From contig OY997591.1 in the NCBI GenBank assembly GCA_963921825.1, positions 21,137,515-21,201,514 of the forward strand: 64,000 bases of DNA, read 5' to 3'. Positions 24,263-36,123 of this stretch are shown one piece after another. Below the pieces are notes generated by a model that was given only the letters and a program-made list of their open reading frames with translations, had not been told where the DNA came from and did no database searches. The stretch comes from Erodium maritimum (taxonomy: Eukaryota > Streptophyta > Magnoliopsida > Geraniales > Geraniaceae). Position 1 is the stretch's first letter. Each line of letters starts with the position of its first letter. The position numbers and the translations under genes are program-made.

Positions 24263-25463
24263 AAAAAAATCTTCTCTCTCTATGCGGCTACAATAGGTCA
24301 CACTGTACTTTACAATCCCAGTTGTTGATGTTTCAATCGGAAGGTTTGTGCCGTACCTAGCTTAAGGAAGGGTTAGGGACGTTTGGGTCTATGTTGGAAC
24401 TCAGCACACACTCAGAGTAATGCTTGCACACACAGAGAAGGATGTAGAATACAAAGGAAGCTTTATTGATTATAGCACAATACAGGAGGACTATCCTGAG
24501 ACTCTAGCTTCTCTCTCGGATAGACAAAGCTTGAGGTTGGCAAATGCCAAGACCTTTATTTATAATCCAAAGCCCACCTCCTTACTGTTCACATGTGACC
24601 CCTACTATTACAACTTGACCTTTATCGTTCATCCGTGGCCCATACTGTTCTCGGTCTTATATGTAGGGAATCTTATCCCTAACGGGACAAGTCATGATGG
24701 CTATCCCATCATGTCTCCTAGCAGGACCTCGATGGCCTTATAACAGACACGTGTGCCATAGGTGGCACTACCTACACACTTCTACATATTACTAGATACC
24801 GTAGGGGAATCATTACAGATATTACGTGTGGCCTTATTCCTAGCCACTATTATTATTCCCCCCCCCCTCCCCCCTCCTCCAAGAGATGAGGGTCTTGCCA
24901 CGTGCCCCATGTTGTCTTGTCTATCATTCCCCCCTCCTTCAAAGGATTTCCACGTGCTCCATCTGATCTTGCCTATTCTCCTTTCTTCCAAATGAAGGAG
25001 ATGTTTCCACGTGGTTCGTCTAGACTTTCTAATTCTCCCCTCCTCCAAACGAAGGAGGTGCTGCCACATGGTCTTCATCTTCCTCGTTGGACGCTGCTAC
25101 TTGGTCTTCCTCGTTATCCCCTCCTCCAAATGAAGAGGATGCGTGCATCCTTTCTTCTTCGTCGTCGGGCGTATCCCAGAGCTTCTTTATACTCCGAACT
25201 TCTCCGTGGTCTTTTCCTAAACCGTTTAGTGTCGCTAGTAACTCAACACGTTCGTTGTACTTATACCGATATCGCGCTGAGCTTTTGTAGCTTGTCCTGA
25301 TGTAGACCTCGAATTCTTCATGGACTGTGCTTCCTTCTTCGTCATAGAGTATGACATGATTCCTTTTGAACGTGACGAAGATGGTCAGTCCTTTCTGGCC
25401 TCGTATGTTCTCCAGCCACAAGTCCATATTGTGGAAGTGTAGTATCCACTTGTATAGATTATC

Positions 25464-26668
25464 TTACTGGTGTCGTTCTTGGGTTCCTAAGTAGCTTTCC
25501 AAGTATTGCAACATGGCATGCTTATGCACCAACATGCCTATTGTGTGATGGTCACTCAGGTTCCAAAGGAGTAGATATGCTTCTTCTGGAAAATAACCAT
25601 AGTGGTTATGGTCTACCTTGGACGTGGTGAGCAAATGATGCTCCAGGTTGTAAGGAAGGAATTTGAGAGGCCTAGAGGCTGCACCATATTTTGCGAGATA
25701 CACCTTCACGAAATTGTGTCTCGCATATGCGCTCCTCTCAACCAATAGCAGATTCTGGACCATCTGCTCTATCATCTCTTGTTGAGACTTACCCAGGTTT
25801 ATCATATAGATCTCCAAGATAGCGGTCCAGTAGGATAGTTGGGCATTGAACGGTCGGGCTTTCAGTGGGCTCAGAGGATACAGGTTGACGATCTCTAGGT
25901 CGGCTCCATCTTCTGATGGATCAATTTCCGGTTCCACTACCATTGCTAGGATATTGTCCTCAGTGGCTTCATCATCTAGTGAGAATATGGACTCTACGTC
26001 CACGCCTCTGAGGTCTTCAATCTTTGATAGACGGCCCACAAAGTTATGTCTCTTTTTCTCCTCTTGACATTGCTTTGCATAGTGACCCTTCCTCTTGCAG
26101 ACATAGCACATGTCTGACTTCCTCGAGCCTCTTTCTTTCCTTTGAAGGAATTTCCACTCTCTGTCTCTTGGGAGATTGGTAAACCTCCTACTCTTCAGAG
26201 AGAATCTTCTTTGAGAGCAGTTGCAGACTTTCTCTTTACACTTGATAGAAAGTTCAGGGCGATCACAAGCTTTTCTAGCAGCTTTCCTTGATCTTGTATC
26301 TTCTTGGAGAACTTTTGCTGATTGCACAATTTGTCTAATGCCGCAATGGACATCTGGTATAGTTCTCCAAGCGTTGTTGCGTTCAATGTCACTTTGGTGT
26401 AGGACAACATCCTGGTAGTCTCATTCCCCAATGGTTCGGGGAGAGAGTTCAAGTACGCCTGTTTGAGATTAGCGTCATCAATCCCTTCGAGGGCATATAA
26501 GCGCTTTGACATGCGCTCGTAATTCCTTTCTAGGTCTTTCCTCTTGAACGAGCAACATTTCATCAAGAGGAACTCCTCTCTTTCTTGTGTGGTGTAATGC
26601 TCCCACGCTCCCAATAACTCGTTCTGAATATGGGAGATCACTACATCCACAGATTGTAGTTGGCGCAC
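25464..26668 (-). pseudogene. pararetroviral coat-like region with zinc knuckle
   Basis: Fossil reading frames here encode a charged coat/Gag-like segment with LNSLPEPLGNETTRML, a motif style known from caulimovirid coat proteins, and a CCHC knuckle of spacing C-x2-C-x4-H-x4-C (CYVCKRKGHYAKQC) that would bind nucleic acid. It belongs to the broken pararetrovirus 24263-30962. Confidence 0.65.
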
Positions 26669-27813
26669 CTGAATCTGCCTATAGGATCGTAGACTGATCC
26701 CCCATTATTTTAGGTGGCCATGGAGTCTCAAGACCGCTTGTCTATGACGGCTGGGAGACTGCTTCCTGGTTGTAGCATCAATTCTATGCACCAGGCATGC
26801 ATTTCGAATAGCTTGTCCCGCCACATAAATGGAGGGATGTTGTCAAGAAAGAAACCATGGAGTGGTTCACTCTTGCTCTCTGGGACCCATCCAGATGATG
26901 GCCCGTTCTGCGAATACTCGTATCCTGTTTCTGAAGGATCTTCAGTATCGATCACCTCTTCTTTGACCGTTGGTTCCGCCATGAAGCTTGGAATGTAGAC
27001 CTCTTCTTCATCTTAAGAAACTTCTGGCGTGTCGTTTAAGAACCATCATGCTTGGTCGAGTAGGTTCTTCGGCCTGGCTTGTAACTTTTTAATCATGCTC
27101 GACTATGAATTGGGAGCTAGTATCTTCAGAACGGGACTTGGGTGGATCCTGCAGTGGTTCTTGCGGATCTTTCTTCTCTATTTTGGCATGCCTCTTCTTT
27201 GGAAGGTGTTCTTCGATCTTTGTTGGGAGGAAAGAAGATGACCTGAAAGGGTTCGACTCGTGAGACATGGCTAAATGTTGCGAATGTGCGACCATGGACG
27301 GTCTATACACCGGGTAAGCACTGAACATGTCCTGCATGAAACTTGGAGGTCGTGGTCGTCTTGCGATGACATCATATTGAACCTTCAGGAACTTCAATTC
27401 TGCTTCATTCTTGCCAAGCAACTCGGAAGCTTCCCTTGAAGCGATGGATGCCAACTGCATGAGTTCATAATGTAGTAACATCATCTTTTTCTGCATTTCT
27501 CTGATGATCTCGTCCATGCCACTTACCCTTTGGTCGATTCTTCTCAACATGTAGTTTTGAGCCAGCATCTTCTCTGACTGCCATTTTAGAGTTGCTTCTG
27601 CAACACTTATATGTTTTATTGAATCTTCTGGGGTCCTGATAGTTGGAGTCTTGATCTTCCAGGCATGCCTGAAGTTCTCCTACTCGTACTCTTGAGTAGG
27701 AAATTCTGGCACCTGAGATGAGGTCGACCCAAAAGTGTAGAACTCTTTGGGCTTTTGTTGAGGCCTCTTAGAGTACAGATCACCGTACTCCAAGGTGTTT
27801 CTTATGGGGTTTC

Positions 27814-28722
27814 CTAAGCGGAAACCACTGGATTTATAGCCTCGTACCTCCGTTGTAGCTCCTTCTGCACCTCGCTCGTTCTCCTTCTAGGCGCATCTTT
27901 TGAGGTTGCTTCAGTATAGTTCTTGCAGTTGCATACGTCAAAGTACCTGCGACCTGTCTCAGATAAAGGATACACAAGGTTTCCTTCTACATCGAACCTT
28001 GCGACGTGAACACATGTTAGGACCTGGGAGCTATCCTTCTGTATCGGGGATATGGAGTTTATCTCCGTGCAAAAGACAGATGGTTTCAGATTCTCTTCCT
28101 TCTTGAAAGATATTTCCACTTCGCCTCCTTTTCTTCGGATGATGGTGGACTCCACTGCTTGAATGGGTTGACTTCTCTCGTGGATCTTCTCATAGTTGGT
28201 GACCCAAGACTCCGGTAGGAGTTGAAGTAGTTCTTCCCTTGGGATCTGTCTTGGGATGTGCATGCACGAGGGGTTTCTGTTTGCTTCCATCTGGATGAGG
28301 AGAGCATCTTCGGTGTTGCTCTTGACAGCTACAGGAGGTTGGTTTGGCTCTTCCTCCGATTTGGATTTTTCGGGAGCTGGTGGAACGGGGACTTCTTTCT
28401 TGTCCGCTTCAATTATTTCCTCACTGGTAAGCTCGATTGTCATGACTGACGTAGCATAGACTCTATCTCTGGGGTTTCTCGACGAGCATGCATGACACTT
28501 AATCATGCATGGTTGTGCCTGTGATAGGTCTTCGTGGCGAGGGATCGCCTGTGGATTCCACTCAGGATATCCTGCATGACACATAGTCTGCAAAAAGGCT
28601 TCATGACAATAGGCTACCTGTGGATGCCTCTGAGGGTATCCTGCATGACACAGAGTATGGAACAGGTCTTTGTGGCAACAAGTTACTGGTGCATGCCCAT
28701 ATGGGTATCCTGCATGACACAT
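27814..28722 (-). pseudogene. pararetroviral upstream ORF with CHAGYP repeats
   Basis: A fossil frame of about 300 codons begins with repeated CHAGYP units of 28-30 residues. It then has an acidic/proline-rich linker and a segment with LLPESWVTNYEKIH and an RRKGGEVEISFKKEE-like stretch. I associate that segment with caulimovirid and related polyprotein regions from memory; the assignment needs a profile search. It is the first long frame after the primer site. Confidence 0.5.
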
Positions 28723-29447
28723 AATTACGCACCTTCCCCTCTCCTGGATAGGGGAGTATGGTACAAAGTCGTTGGGTGAGACCTTGTACTATGAGACGCC
28801 TTCACCAAGCCAACCATCAGGTGGTTCGTGTTCGTACATGTCTTTATTGTCATACCTTCTTGGTAAAAGGTATCCTTCAAAGACCTCGTTCAACATGAAT
28901 GAAGAACCTCCTAAAGGGCCCGGATCTTCAAATAGGTCGAACGGTGATACGGTCACAAGATGGAAGTAAAAGGTAGGTTGTGGTGTCTAGGAATATGGTT
29001 CATGGAGGTGGTCGATCTTGTCCGCAAAGAACTCGACCATTTGAGGGTTGTAGTGATTAAAGAACTCGGACTCGAAAAAATGGGAGTAAGTAGGTGTACT
29101 ATTCATGTTCTAGTAGAGCGACCAGAAGCCCAGACAGTAAACTATTGATTCTTCACTAACCCTTAAAGAAGTGAAATGATAAGTTATCTCCCTTGATCAC
29201 AAAGGACGTCCTAAAGAGGTACAAAGACACACTAAAACCGTGAAACATACCTGAGAGTGTGAAGCCTTAAGACCGGGAACACCTCCTCTCTCTATGCGGC
29301 TAAATGAGTCACATTGTACTTCACAATCTCAGTAGTAGTGTTTCAATCGGCATAGGCATGTCGTACCAAGCCCAGGACCTTAGGAAGGAGATAACTCATC
29401 ATCCCAGCTTCTCAAGGGAAGCTAAGAATCAAAGCTTAATTGCCAAG

Positions 29448-29459
29448 GCTCTGATACCA
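29448..29459 (-). promoter_or_regulatory. tRNA-Met primer binding site of pararetrovirus
   Basis: The minus strand reads TGGTATCAGAGC, the complement of the 3' end of initiator tRNA-Met. Caulimoviridae and many plant LTR elements use it to prime minus-strand DNA. It lies about 240 bases downstream of the TATA box at 29698-29706. Confidence 0.85.
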
Positions 29460-29603
29460 CGTTTACAAACACATAGTAGGTACAACCACTCAGGAGGTTA
29501 TCTGGATCAAAGGGTTAGGGACGTTCAGGTTTATGTTAGAACTCAGCACACACTTAGAGTAATGCTTACACACAGAGAGAAAGATGTAGAATACAAAGGA
29601 AGC

Positions 29604-29706
29604 TTTATTGATTATATCACAATACAGGAGGATTATCTTGAGACTATAGCTTCTCTCTCGAGTAGGAAAAGCTTGAGGTTGGAAAATTCCAAGACCTCTA
29701 TTTATA
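29604..29706 (-). promoter_or_regulatory. pararetroviral TATA box and poly(A) signal
   Basis: On the minus strand TATAAATAG (29698-29706) is followed about 90 bases later by AATAAA (29604-29609). A poly(A) signal just downstream of the start site is typical of terminally redundant pararetroviral RNA. A second diverged copy of this block lies near 24440-24565. Confidence 0.7.
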
Positions 29707-30162
29707 ATGTCAAGCCCACCTCCTTATTGTTCACATGTGACCCCTACTATTACAACTTGACCCTTACTGTTCATCCATGGCCCTTACTGTTCCACGAATG
29801 ACCTGACGCGACCCTAGTGGTCTCCAACTCATATTGACGCTACCCTAGTGGTCTCTTGACACGACATAGTGGCCCACACTGTTCTCGGCCTTACATTGAG
29901 GAAATCTTATCCCTGACGAGACAAGTCATGATGTCTATCCTATCATGTCTCCTAGCGGGACCTCGATGTCCTTACAACAGACACGTGTGCCATAGGTGGC
30001 ACTACCTACACACTTCTACACATTACTAGATTCTATAGGGGGCATCATTACAGATATTACACATTGCCTTATTCCTAGCCATTATTATTATTTCCCCCAC
30101 CTCCAAGGGATGAGGGTCTTGCCACGTGCTCCATAATGTCTTGAGAAACCATGGAGTGGTTC

Positions 30163-30824
30163 TGATACAGGAACGTGGTGGTAGGATGAGGTAGAACATG
30201 CTGATAGGTTATGTGTGATAGTGATGATAGGTTGGAGTTCCTTAGCTGGCCGTACATCACTCTCTAAGGAAACAATGGATGAAGATGGAATCGAAGATGG
30301 AGATACTTCAACTGGTTGTACAACACTCTTTGAAGTATCCAAGTAACTAGGAGGATAGATGATGAATTGAATGACACCACACAGATTATGGAAAGTCTGT
30401 GATAAGTCGAAACGAACAAACTTCAAGGCTTCGCACACAAGAAGGTCGAATTGCTTAAGGTTCTTCCCAGATGAAAACTCGAATTTTTATTTTATAAAAC
30501 TTGCATAAACTTGTCTATTACATGCTGAAAAGGGACCTTGTTAAATAGGTCAACATCAAAACTCGAAATTAATTACATTTGACAACTAAATGACTCTTTG
30601 ATTAACTAAATGTTTGAAATATGAAAACAGCACAAATAGCTCATTAATAGTCTGAATTCATCTCCATTGCATTGAATTAAGTGGTTGATTTGTTTATGGA
30701 AATATGGAACAAGTTGCTTTCATTAATTCCTTGGTGAAGAGGCAAAACAGATTTGTTGGAGTCTTGAATTGATCTTTAATGTCTTCTTGATTTGTCTTGA
30801 GAGCTAGTTTCGATGTCCTCATCA
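30163..30824 (-). mobile_element. solo LTR, 662 bp, inside pararetrovirus
   Basis: The pararetroviral sequence ATGGAGTGGTTC|ACTCTTGCTCTC (intact near 26857-26880) is interrupted here. The insert begins TGATACAGG and ends CCTCATCA (TG...CA), with GGTTC duplicated at 30158-30162 and 30825-30829. Size, ends and 5-bp duplication mark a solo LTR. Orientation is uncertain; the minus strand was chosen because TGATGAGGAC is a more usual LTR start. The family is not determined. Confidence 0.85.
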
Positions 30825-30962
30825 GGTTCACTCTTGCTCTCTGGGACTAGGACCCATCCAAATGATGGTTCGTTCCGCGAATGCTCGTATCATGTTTCTG
30901 AAGGATCTTCGGCATCGCTCACCTCTTCTTCGACCGTTGGTTCCGCCATGAAACTTGGAATG

Positions 30963-32438
30963 TCATCCATGATTTCTCAACATGCAACGCTAAGCTCTAA
31001 TAAAACTTTCAACATAATCATGTCCACAGTACATATACGGAAAATAGGGTGGATGTGGTTGTCAACCCACAATCCAACCAAGTCTCTTGAAACACCCATG
31101 AGAGTTAACATCACTAAAATAAAACAATCTCAAAGCCCCATAATCAATAAATAAGTCAAGCCAAAACAAATTATCATTAATTTTAAACAATCAACTGGAA
31201 TATAACAATTTACTGAATTAGCAACAACATTGATGTATATGCATTTTAAAATTTATTTTAGATGTTTTACCCAACATTTAGTAATCTTTTAGTTTTGTAC
31301 CCGACTATGTGAGGGGATAATTGATTAAGAATCGAGCATAAGTACTTGTGTGTATGCATACAAGTACAAGTTAAGCATTAATCAAGTCGAGATAGTCGTT
31401 GGCCCTTAAAATTATTTTCATTGCGATATCACTTCTATTTTTGGCATGAAATAAACTGTTATGAATCTATGATCATGGATTGTTCCTCTTTGATATATGA
31501 AATCTCTCCTTTTGCTTCTTATTATTTATTCTCACAATACATCAAAAAGAAACAAATGAATAACGAATGAGATAATGAGTGTATGCTTATTGATCTTTTG
31601 GGTAGGATACTCGGACTCAACTCCGATTACTACTTAATGACATATGCACTTGTCGTGTTTCATTCCGTGTATATAACCATGGGGCGTCAAACTTCATGCT
31701 CTCAATTATCCACATAGAAAGCAATTGGCAGTTATTCATGCAATCAATTAAAACTTGGAAACTCATACATGGTACACCTAGAAATTGAACCAATGACCTA
31801 ACATATCTAGAAATTGAATCACCCAATTGCATATATAAGTTAAGTACAATTTTGTTAGAAGTGCATAATATAGATGACAAAATAGATGATGAGAATGCAT
31901 AATTACTTTTGTTAGTTTCTTTACCACTTTCATATGGAAACTCGATGCAAAGTTTTATCATCGATAAAAACAACTATCACTCTAGAGAAGGTAAGATGAT
32001 CATTTGACACTAGATAGTTGTAACACAAGGCAGCCGGTATAGATGTAAATAGTCATGCTACTCGGATATTAAAGAAGATTAAGATGGTTTGTGTCGTTGA
32101 TTTATGAATACTCTAGAATGACCTGTTTTATCATAATAAAGCACCAAAAAGAGGATTTCAAGAGCTTGAGGAAATGTAAGACATTATTAGTGTTTGAGGT
32201 TGGAAACATACAATTGTTTGGAGTTCTACAAACTATGTTCACCTTGGTACTCAAAATCAAAGAGAGATCACGTACGAATATAGGTAACAATGTGATAAAC
32301 TAGACATGAAAAAAGGCATGTCTCATCAATCGTCCTAGGAGGTGAAATGACGGGAAACATCATCCTTAATATGAAAGTGAACGAACTCAATATGTTTTCT
32401 ATTGATGTTATATTTAGTAGGAGGAAAGGTTTGCACTA
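30963..32438. other. AT-rich DNA, no gene seen
   Basis: Only short frames without domains are present. The right edge holds the left target duplication of the LINE-like element (GAGGTCTGAACTTG, 32439-32452). Confidence 0.4.
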
Positions 32439-32452
32439 GAGGTCTGAACTTG

Positions 32453-33576
32453 TCTTTTTTTATCAGCAAATATTATTAGAAACCAGAAACTTTGAAGTAA
32501 AGCTAATGACAAAGAAGCATACAACATTTCTAGAACAACCACGAGTATTGACAATCAATACTCAGCCTTAAAACTAGTATCAAGAATAAGACACACCTTG
32601 TCCTAAACACAACTAAACAGACCAAAACAATGGGAATTACCAACCCAAATAAGACATCCATGAAGAAACAGTAGCACCCAAACAGAGGGGAAAAAACAAA
32701 CAACAAAAAAGGTCTAAAGTATACCAATTTACCAAACTTTAAGCACATAACCAACAGAGAAGAAAGATGTACAGTCCGAGACAGCCGAAGAAAACCAGGG
32801 CTAGAGAAGAAAACAACACCTCCGGGCTCGCGAATCACCATAACATTCCAGAATCATCACCTCAACGACCCAACTAACCCTCCAACGTCAAAAGCAGTCT
32901 CAGAATACTACTCGGTTTCAAACAGAAATCGTCCACGACCAACTCCGTGGAAGAACTCAAATGGGAGTCGGGACTTACAGAGCCTTAACCTGACATCAGA
33001 AATGCACGGAGATGAAGGATGAGAAGCCCCGAGTTCATAATCACCACCAACAACCCAGAGAGAGAAGGATGATCGTCAGAGGCTTCCCCGAGACTAATCC
33101 TTCCTCGCCGACGACCAACAAGCGACCGAAGAGGAGTAATTTTGACCAGACGATCGTACACTACAGTAGAACCCAACCACGCCGGTAACCCCAAATCGAC
33201 CGCAGCCTGACAACAACCCAAGCTGAACAACCACCCTACGACTGGCCAACACAACGAAGACCCCCCCCCCCCCCCCAAATCCAGAACATGAGAGGAAAGG
33301 GGAAACAAAGACTTACGGAATTGAGCAGGGAAACAATGAATCGTCACAGGAGAGATGACGAGGACAACGGGGACGACCATGAGCGCGCTGAATCTTCATT
33401 GGAGCAAAGAACGGTCGATCGGCCAAAAACATGCGGTCCTTTACACACGATCGTAAGAGACGAGCTGCGAAGCCATCGGCGGTAGAAGCAGGCTTAGAGC
33501 TAGGGTTTCAAGAATGGGGGGGGGGGGGGGGAGAGTTTTTAGAGAGAAAGGGACTCGAGTTGTATTGCTGTGTATT
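32453..33576 (-). mobile_element. LINE-derived element, 1.1 kb, non-autonomous
   Basis: On the minus strand it ends in TTTGCTGATAAAAAAAG, a common 3' terminus of plant L1-type LINEs. It is flanked by 14-mers GAGGTCTGAACTTG (32439-32452) and GAGGTCTGAAGTTG (33577-33590), 13 of 14 identical, as expected for target-primed insertion. The 5' portion is GC-rich with two long C/G homopolymer runs (33262-33279 and 33517-33531), and there is no endonuclease or reverse transcriptase. It is either a deleted LINE or a short element using LINE machinery. Confidence 0.7.
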
Positions 33577-33720
33577 GAGGTCTGAAGTTGTTGAAGAGCT
33601 CTTCCAACAGATTGCAAACGAAAAAAGATAATTGCTTTGGGAGAGCTTGGAGCCATGTTTTTCTAAGGATTGATGAGCTTCGATATATCTTCTGGTGCAT
33701 TTTCTGGTTGGAATAACGAG

Positions 33721-34686
33721 GGGTGAATTTGTAGAATAGCCTTATTTTTTAATTTGTTTGGTGCAGTAGCCTTTATCCAGTAATTTATTGTTGTCTAGCC
33801 TTCTTTTTTTCAATATTCCCATTTCACCCTTTTTTGAAATATAAATTCCTCTCGTCAAAATTTCAAAATTCCCCCCATTTTCAAAATTTAAATTTCATCC
33901 ACTTTTTGAAGAGCATATTTGGTCGGTTGACCATGGAAATTTGGTCAAACGACCATGGTCTTTTCGGAAAGTTGTCGGCCTAAAAAAGTGACCCACCGGA
34001 AAAGTGGTCGGTAGACCCAAAAAAATGGCCGGTCGACCTAAAAATATTGAGGAAAAAAAGGGCCGTAAAAGTAGTCAGTAGACCTAAAAAAGTGGTCGGT
34101 AGACCAAAAAAAGTGGTCGGCGGACCTAAAAAAAGTGGTCGGTAGAGCCAAAAAAATGGCCGGAAAGGTACTTGGTCGACATAAAATAGTGACTGGAAAA
34201 GTAGCCGGTGGACAAGAAGAAAGAAGTAGGAGAAGTAACTTAAAAAAACACCATGGAGAAGATGATGACTTCGTGGCGAGCTCGACAAACACTATGGTTG
34301 ATGGTAGGAGAAGATGAAGAAGAAAGAAGTTGAAAAGATGGTGTTGAGGGAAAAATGAGGGAGATGAGAGTGTTGGGAAAAGATGAAGAAGATGGAGAGT
34401 GAAAGTGTTGGGAAATGATGAAGAAGATGGAGAGTTAAGAGAGTGAAAGTGTTGGGAAGTGATGAAGAAGATGGAGAGTTAAGAGAGAGAACGTGTTGGG
34501 AAATGATGAAGAAGATAAAATGTTGGGAAATGATGAAGAAGATGGAGAGTTAGAGAGAAGAAAGGGGTAAAAGAGTATTTTTCATATGTTTTACTGTAAA
34601 AAAGTAAAGTTAAAGTAAAAGGGTAAAAAAGTGAAGACTAGTGAACAAATAAAATAAAAAAAGGAGGCTATTCTACCAATTGATTC
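33721..34686. mobile_element. non-autonomous Mutator-like element, 966 bp
   Basis: A perfect 9-bp duplication AATAACGAG lies at 33712-33720 and 34687-34695. Inverted termini share the core GTAGAATAGCC (left end GGGTGAATTTGTAGAATAGCC split by one gap; right end GGCTATTCTACC) followed by T-rich/A-rich runs. The inside holds two tandem families: AAAAAGTGGTCGGTAGACC units (about 34000-34150) and GTTGGGAAATGATGAAGAAG units (about 34370-34550). No transposase. Confidence 0.88.
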
Positions 34687-34723
34687 AATAACGAGCCAAG
34701 CCAAGAATCAATATATAGACATT

Positions 34724-36123
34724 TTTTTTAAAACGGGAAAGAGGTATTGTATTACTGTAACATTTCAGTCTTACAAGGTAGGACGTAACTGTCCCGGATT
34801 CCAAATTTTTGTCCCGACCGGCCGTAGCCCGTCAGGCACTCATGGATCCATAAAGAAAGTCTGCTTTGATTCGCAGATCCAAACTCAAGAGTTCCTCGAT
34901 CCAACCTTTCAAAATAATAACAAACCAACATCCTAAACCAATATAGCCAAAAATTTATTTGATCTAAAACGGGGAAATAAACTAGAGAACGAGCCTTTAG
35001 TGCGGATTTCCCAAGACCTCCCGGCTGCAGTAGTCTCGGGTATGTGGGTATAGGCCCCATACGGTCCTCCCCACCCCTGCATTGGGAGTTCATTCACTCC
35101 TCGAGGGGCTATAGCCCCCCGGGATCATTACTTGGTCCTGAGCCTGCCCGGTAGTCTCCAGGGACTCTGGTGGGTCCAACTCTCCAGCAGGCGCTTCTGT
35201 TTCCTTCCTTGTCTTGGCCTTCCGGGGACGGGGGCCAATGCCCGGGTTGTACCTCAAAATTCCTCGACAGACCAACGGTATCTCCCCCTGAGTATAACGA
35301 TTCACCGGGGGCCTAGGTCGACCGGGGGGCCTCGGTACAAGAGAGTCCTCCCTTGGGGTGATCACTGTCGCCGTCCTAGCTGTCTCGGGCTTCGGACCGA
35401 GCCGCCTGGGTGACGACATTAGTGGCCCCGGAACCCGACTTGGAACACCTCGACCCCTAGGGTTTGCATGCCTCCTAGGGTTTACGTGCCTCCTGTATGA
35501 CGACAGCGACCGAACTGGATAGACAAGTGGCGGCGCCTCCATGCCTGGACCGAGGAGAAGTCGCTCCTGCAGATGGGTCGACATCATCAACGGATGGTGC
35601 GCGCTCTGATAGCTCTCGGCTCGGTCCCAAGTCTCTTCTGGACGTCGATTCCCTATTCGGTAACCCAACTCCGGTCAGGGATCCATTGATCGGTTACCTA
35701 TGAATCGGTGAGGCCAGTACGGCCACGGAGGCCTGTGTGCCCGCCCTTGCATGGGCCAGTTGCACCGTCGGTGCATGGCTATTGGCCACATGGCCAGCCC
35801 GTGAGGAGGGGACGGGACCCGGTATGGAATCGCCGGTGGCATCGGTACCAGTCCTTGATGAGGGTTGCGCCCATCGTCTTGACGGTGGTACATCATCGGG
35901 AAGTGAGTAAATGGGGAGCCGGGAGCAGCGTGTAGACGGAGAAGAACAATGGACGGCGACGGGAGACAAGTGGGCAACAATGGGCGGCGTGGGACGGTGG
36001 ACGATCGTGCACGGCTTACAAGTGGTGGACGGCGGCGCGAGGAAGGTGGACGGCGGCACAAACCCTAGTTAGGGTACAAGAAGAACCTCTGTTGCAGCGG
36101 GCGTTTTTTTTAAATAATATACT
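34724..36123 (-). mobile_element. GC-rich retroposon copy 3, full insertion with 16-bp TSD
   Basis: On the minus strand it ends CAGTAATACAATACCTC...CCGTTTT plus an A8 tail at 34724-34729. TCAATATATAGACATT flanks it perfectly at 34708-34723 and 36124-36139. Poly(A) plus a long target duplication shows insertion by LINE-type target-primed reverse transcription. It contains two adjacent minus-strand frames of 128 and 192 codons (35675-36061 and 35090-35668), rich in Pro and Arg, with no domain I recognise. Part of the first frame (RPPWPYWP) resembles the corresponding frame of copy 2 (RPLWPYQP), hinting at past coding function. It lies in the 3' flank of the auxilin-like gene. Confidence 0.8.

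Larger units (their letters stand above)
24263..30962 (-). mobile_element. endogenous pararetrovirus (Caulimoviridae-like), defective
   Basis: Read on the minus strand the order is promoter with TATA box, AATAAA signal, tRNA-Met primer site, leader, an ORF with a PESWVTNYE motif, further ORFs, a coat-like region with a CCHC zinc knuckle, a short-repeat region, then a second copy of the promoter/leader region (24277-24870). The repeated segment spans promoter, poly(A) signal and sequence beyond the primer site, which suits circularly redundant pararetroviral DNA better than an LTR. No reverse transcriptase or RNase H was found between the repeats. The copy is broken in several places and is a fossil. 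A piece at 30825-30962 repeats part of 26870-27000. A Florendovirus-like source is a guess. Confidence 0.7.

Noticed and set aside
25029-25427. A host gene on the minus strand encoding an acidic C-terminus
   Set aside because: It is contiguous with the pararetroviral frames and ends in the short tandem repeats that precede the duplicated promoter region.
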